From Synchiropus splendidus (taxonomy: Eukaryota > Chordata > Actinopteri > Syngnathiformes > Callionymidae), in contig NC_071342.1 of assembly GCF_027744825.2 (NCBI RefSeq), positions 23,218,001-23,282,000 on the forward strand: 64,000 bases of DNA, written 5' to 3'. The notes under the pieces are model-generated. The model made no database searches. It had not been told where the DNA came from and saw only the letters and a program-made list of their open reading frames with translations. Made by a program: the position numbers and the translations under genes. Shown here in pieces: positions 63,887 to 64,000 of the stretch (positions are counted from its first letter, which is position 1; every line of letters starts with the position of its first letter).

Positions 63887-64000
63887 GTGAGTATTCGTGT
63901 ATGTGAGTATGCGTTCTGGCAGCATGATAGCTGAATACTGTTCGGGCTGCTATTTGTTGGTGTTGGTCGGGTGACCGTGTTAACATCTGTGCTGGGAGTG

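Overview
The window is nuclear DNA from a ray-finned fish, most likely a percomorph-type teleost. This rests on intron-rich protein genes with canonical GT-AG splice sites, many short introns, long dinucleotide microsatellites, hAT and LINE remnants, and vertebrate-specific gene families in an order related to human 10q22 and 2p22. The species cannot be named from the sequence. There is no prokaryotic feature, CRISPR array or phage.

Layout from left to right. A partial ndst2 gene lies on the minus strand (coding exons 4161 down to 555, 3' end beyond the left edge), with a CpG-rich upstream region near 5.6-6.5 kb. zswim8 is complete on the minus strand (24864 down to 8418, 26 coding exons). 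A complete neurotrypsin-type gene (prss12-like) follows on the minus strand (36505 down to 27781, 14 coding exons; signal peptide, kringle, four SRCR domains, trypsin domain). chchd1/mrps37 is complete on the minus strand (39981 down to 38417). On the plus strand come a complete SmgGDS (RAP1GDS1) paralogue (43229-47619, 14 exons), a complete galm (49213-51713, 8 exons), and the first ten coding exons of hnrnpll (53211-63886, running off the right edge). For all five complete genes I checked that the summed exon lengths are divisible by three and that every junction keeps frame.

The genes are unrelated housekeeping or tissue genes rather than a pathway: heparan-sulfate modification (ndst2), microRNA-decay E3 ligase receptor (zswim8), synaptic-type extracellular protease (prss12-like), mitoribosome (chchd1), small-GTPase chaperone (SmgGDS-like), galactose metabolism (galm) and RNA splicing (hnrnpll). 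In human, CHCHD1-ZSWIM8-NDST2 are consecutive on 10q22 and HNRNPLL-GALM are adjacent on 2p22, so the window joins two conserved blocks with an SmgGDS gene at the joint.

The most notable points are: a PRSS12-type gene sitting in the 10q22-like block where mammals have none, probably a retained ohnologue of PRSS12 from the NDST3-PRSS12 (4q26) paralogon; an SmgGDS copy whose gene structure has no exon for armadillo repeat C, so it can only make the short isoform; a zswim8 intron that is three-quarters (UG)n right up to its acceptor; a clear U12-type intron and a sense-strand CA repeat in hnrnpll, whose product family binds CA repeats; a roughly 800-bp element with about 200-bp terminal inverted repeats; and a set of hAT insertions with readable 8-bp target duplications that share one target motif.
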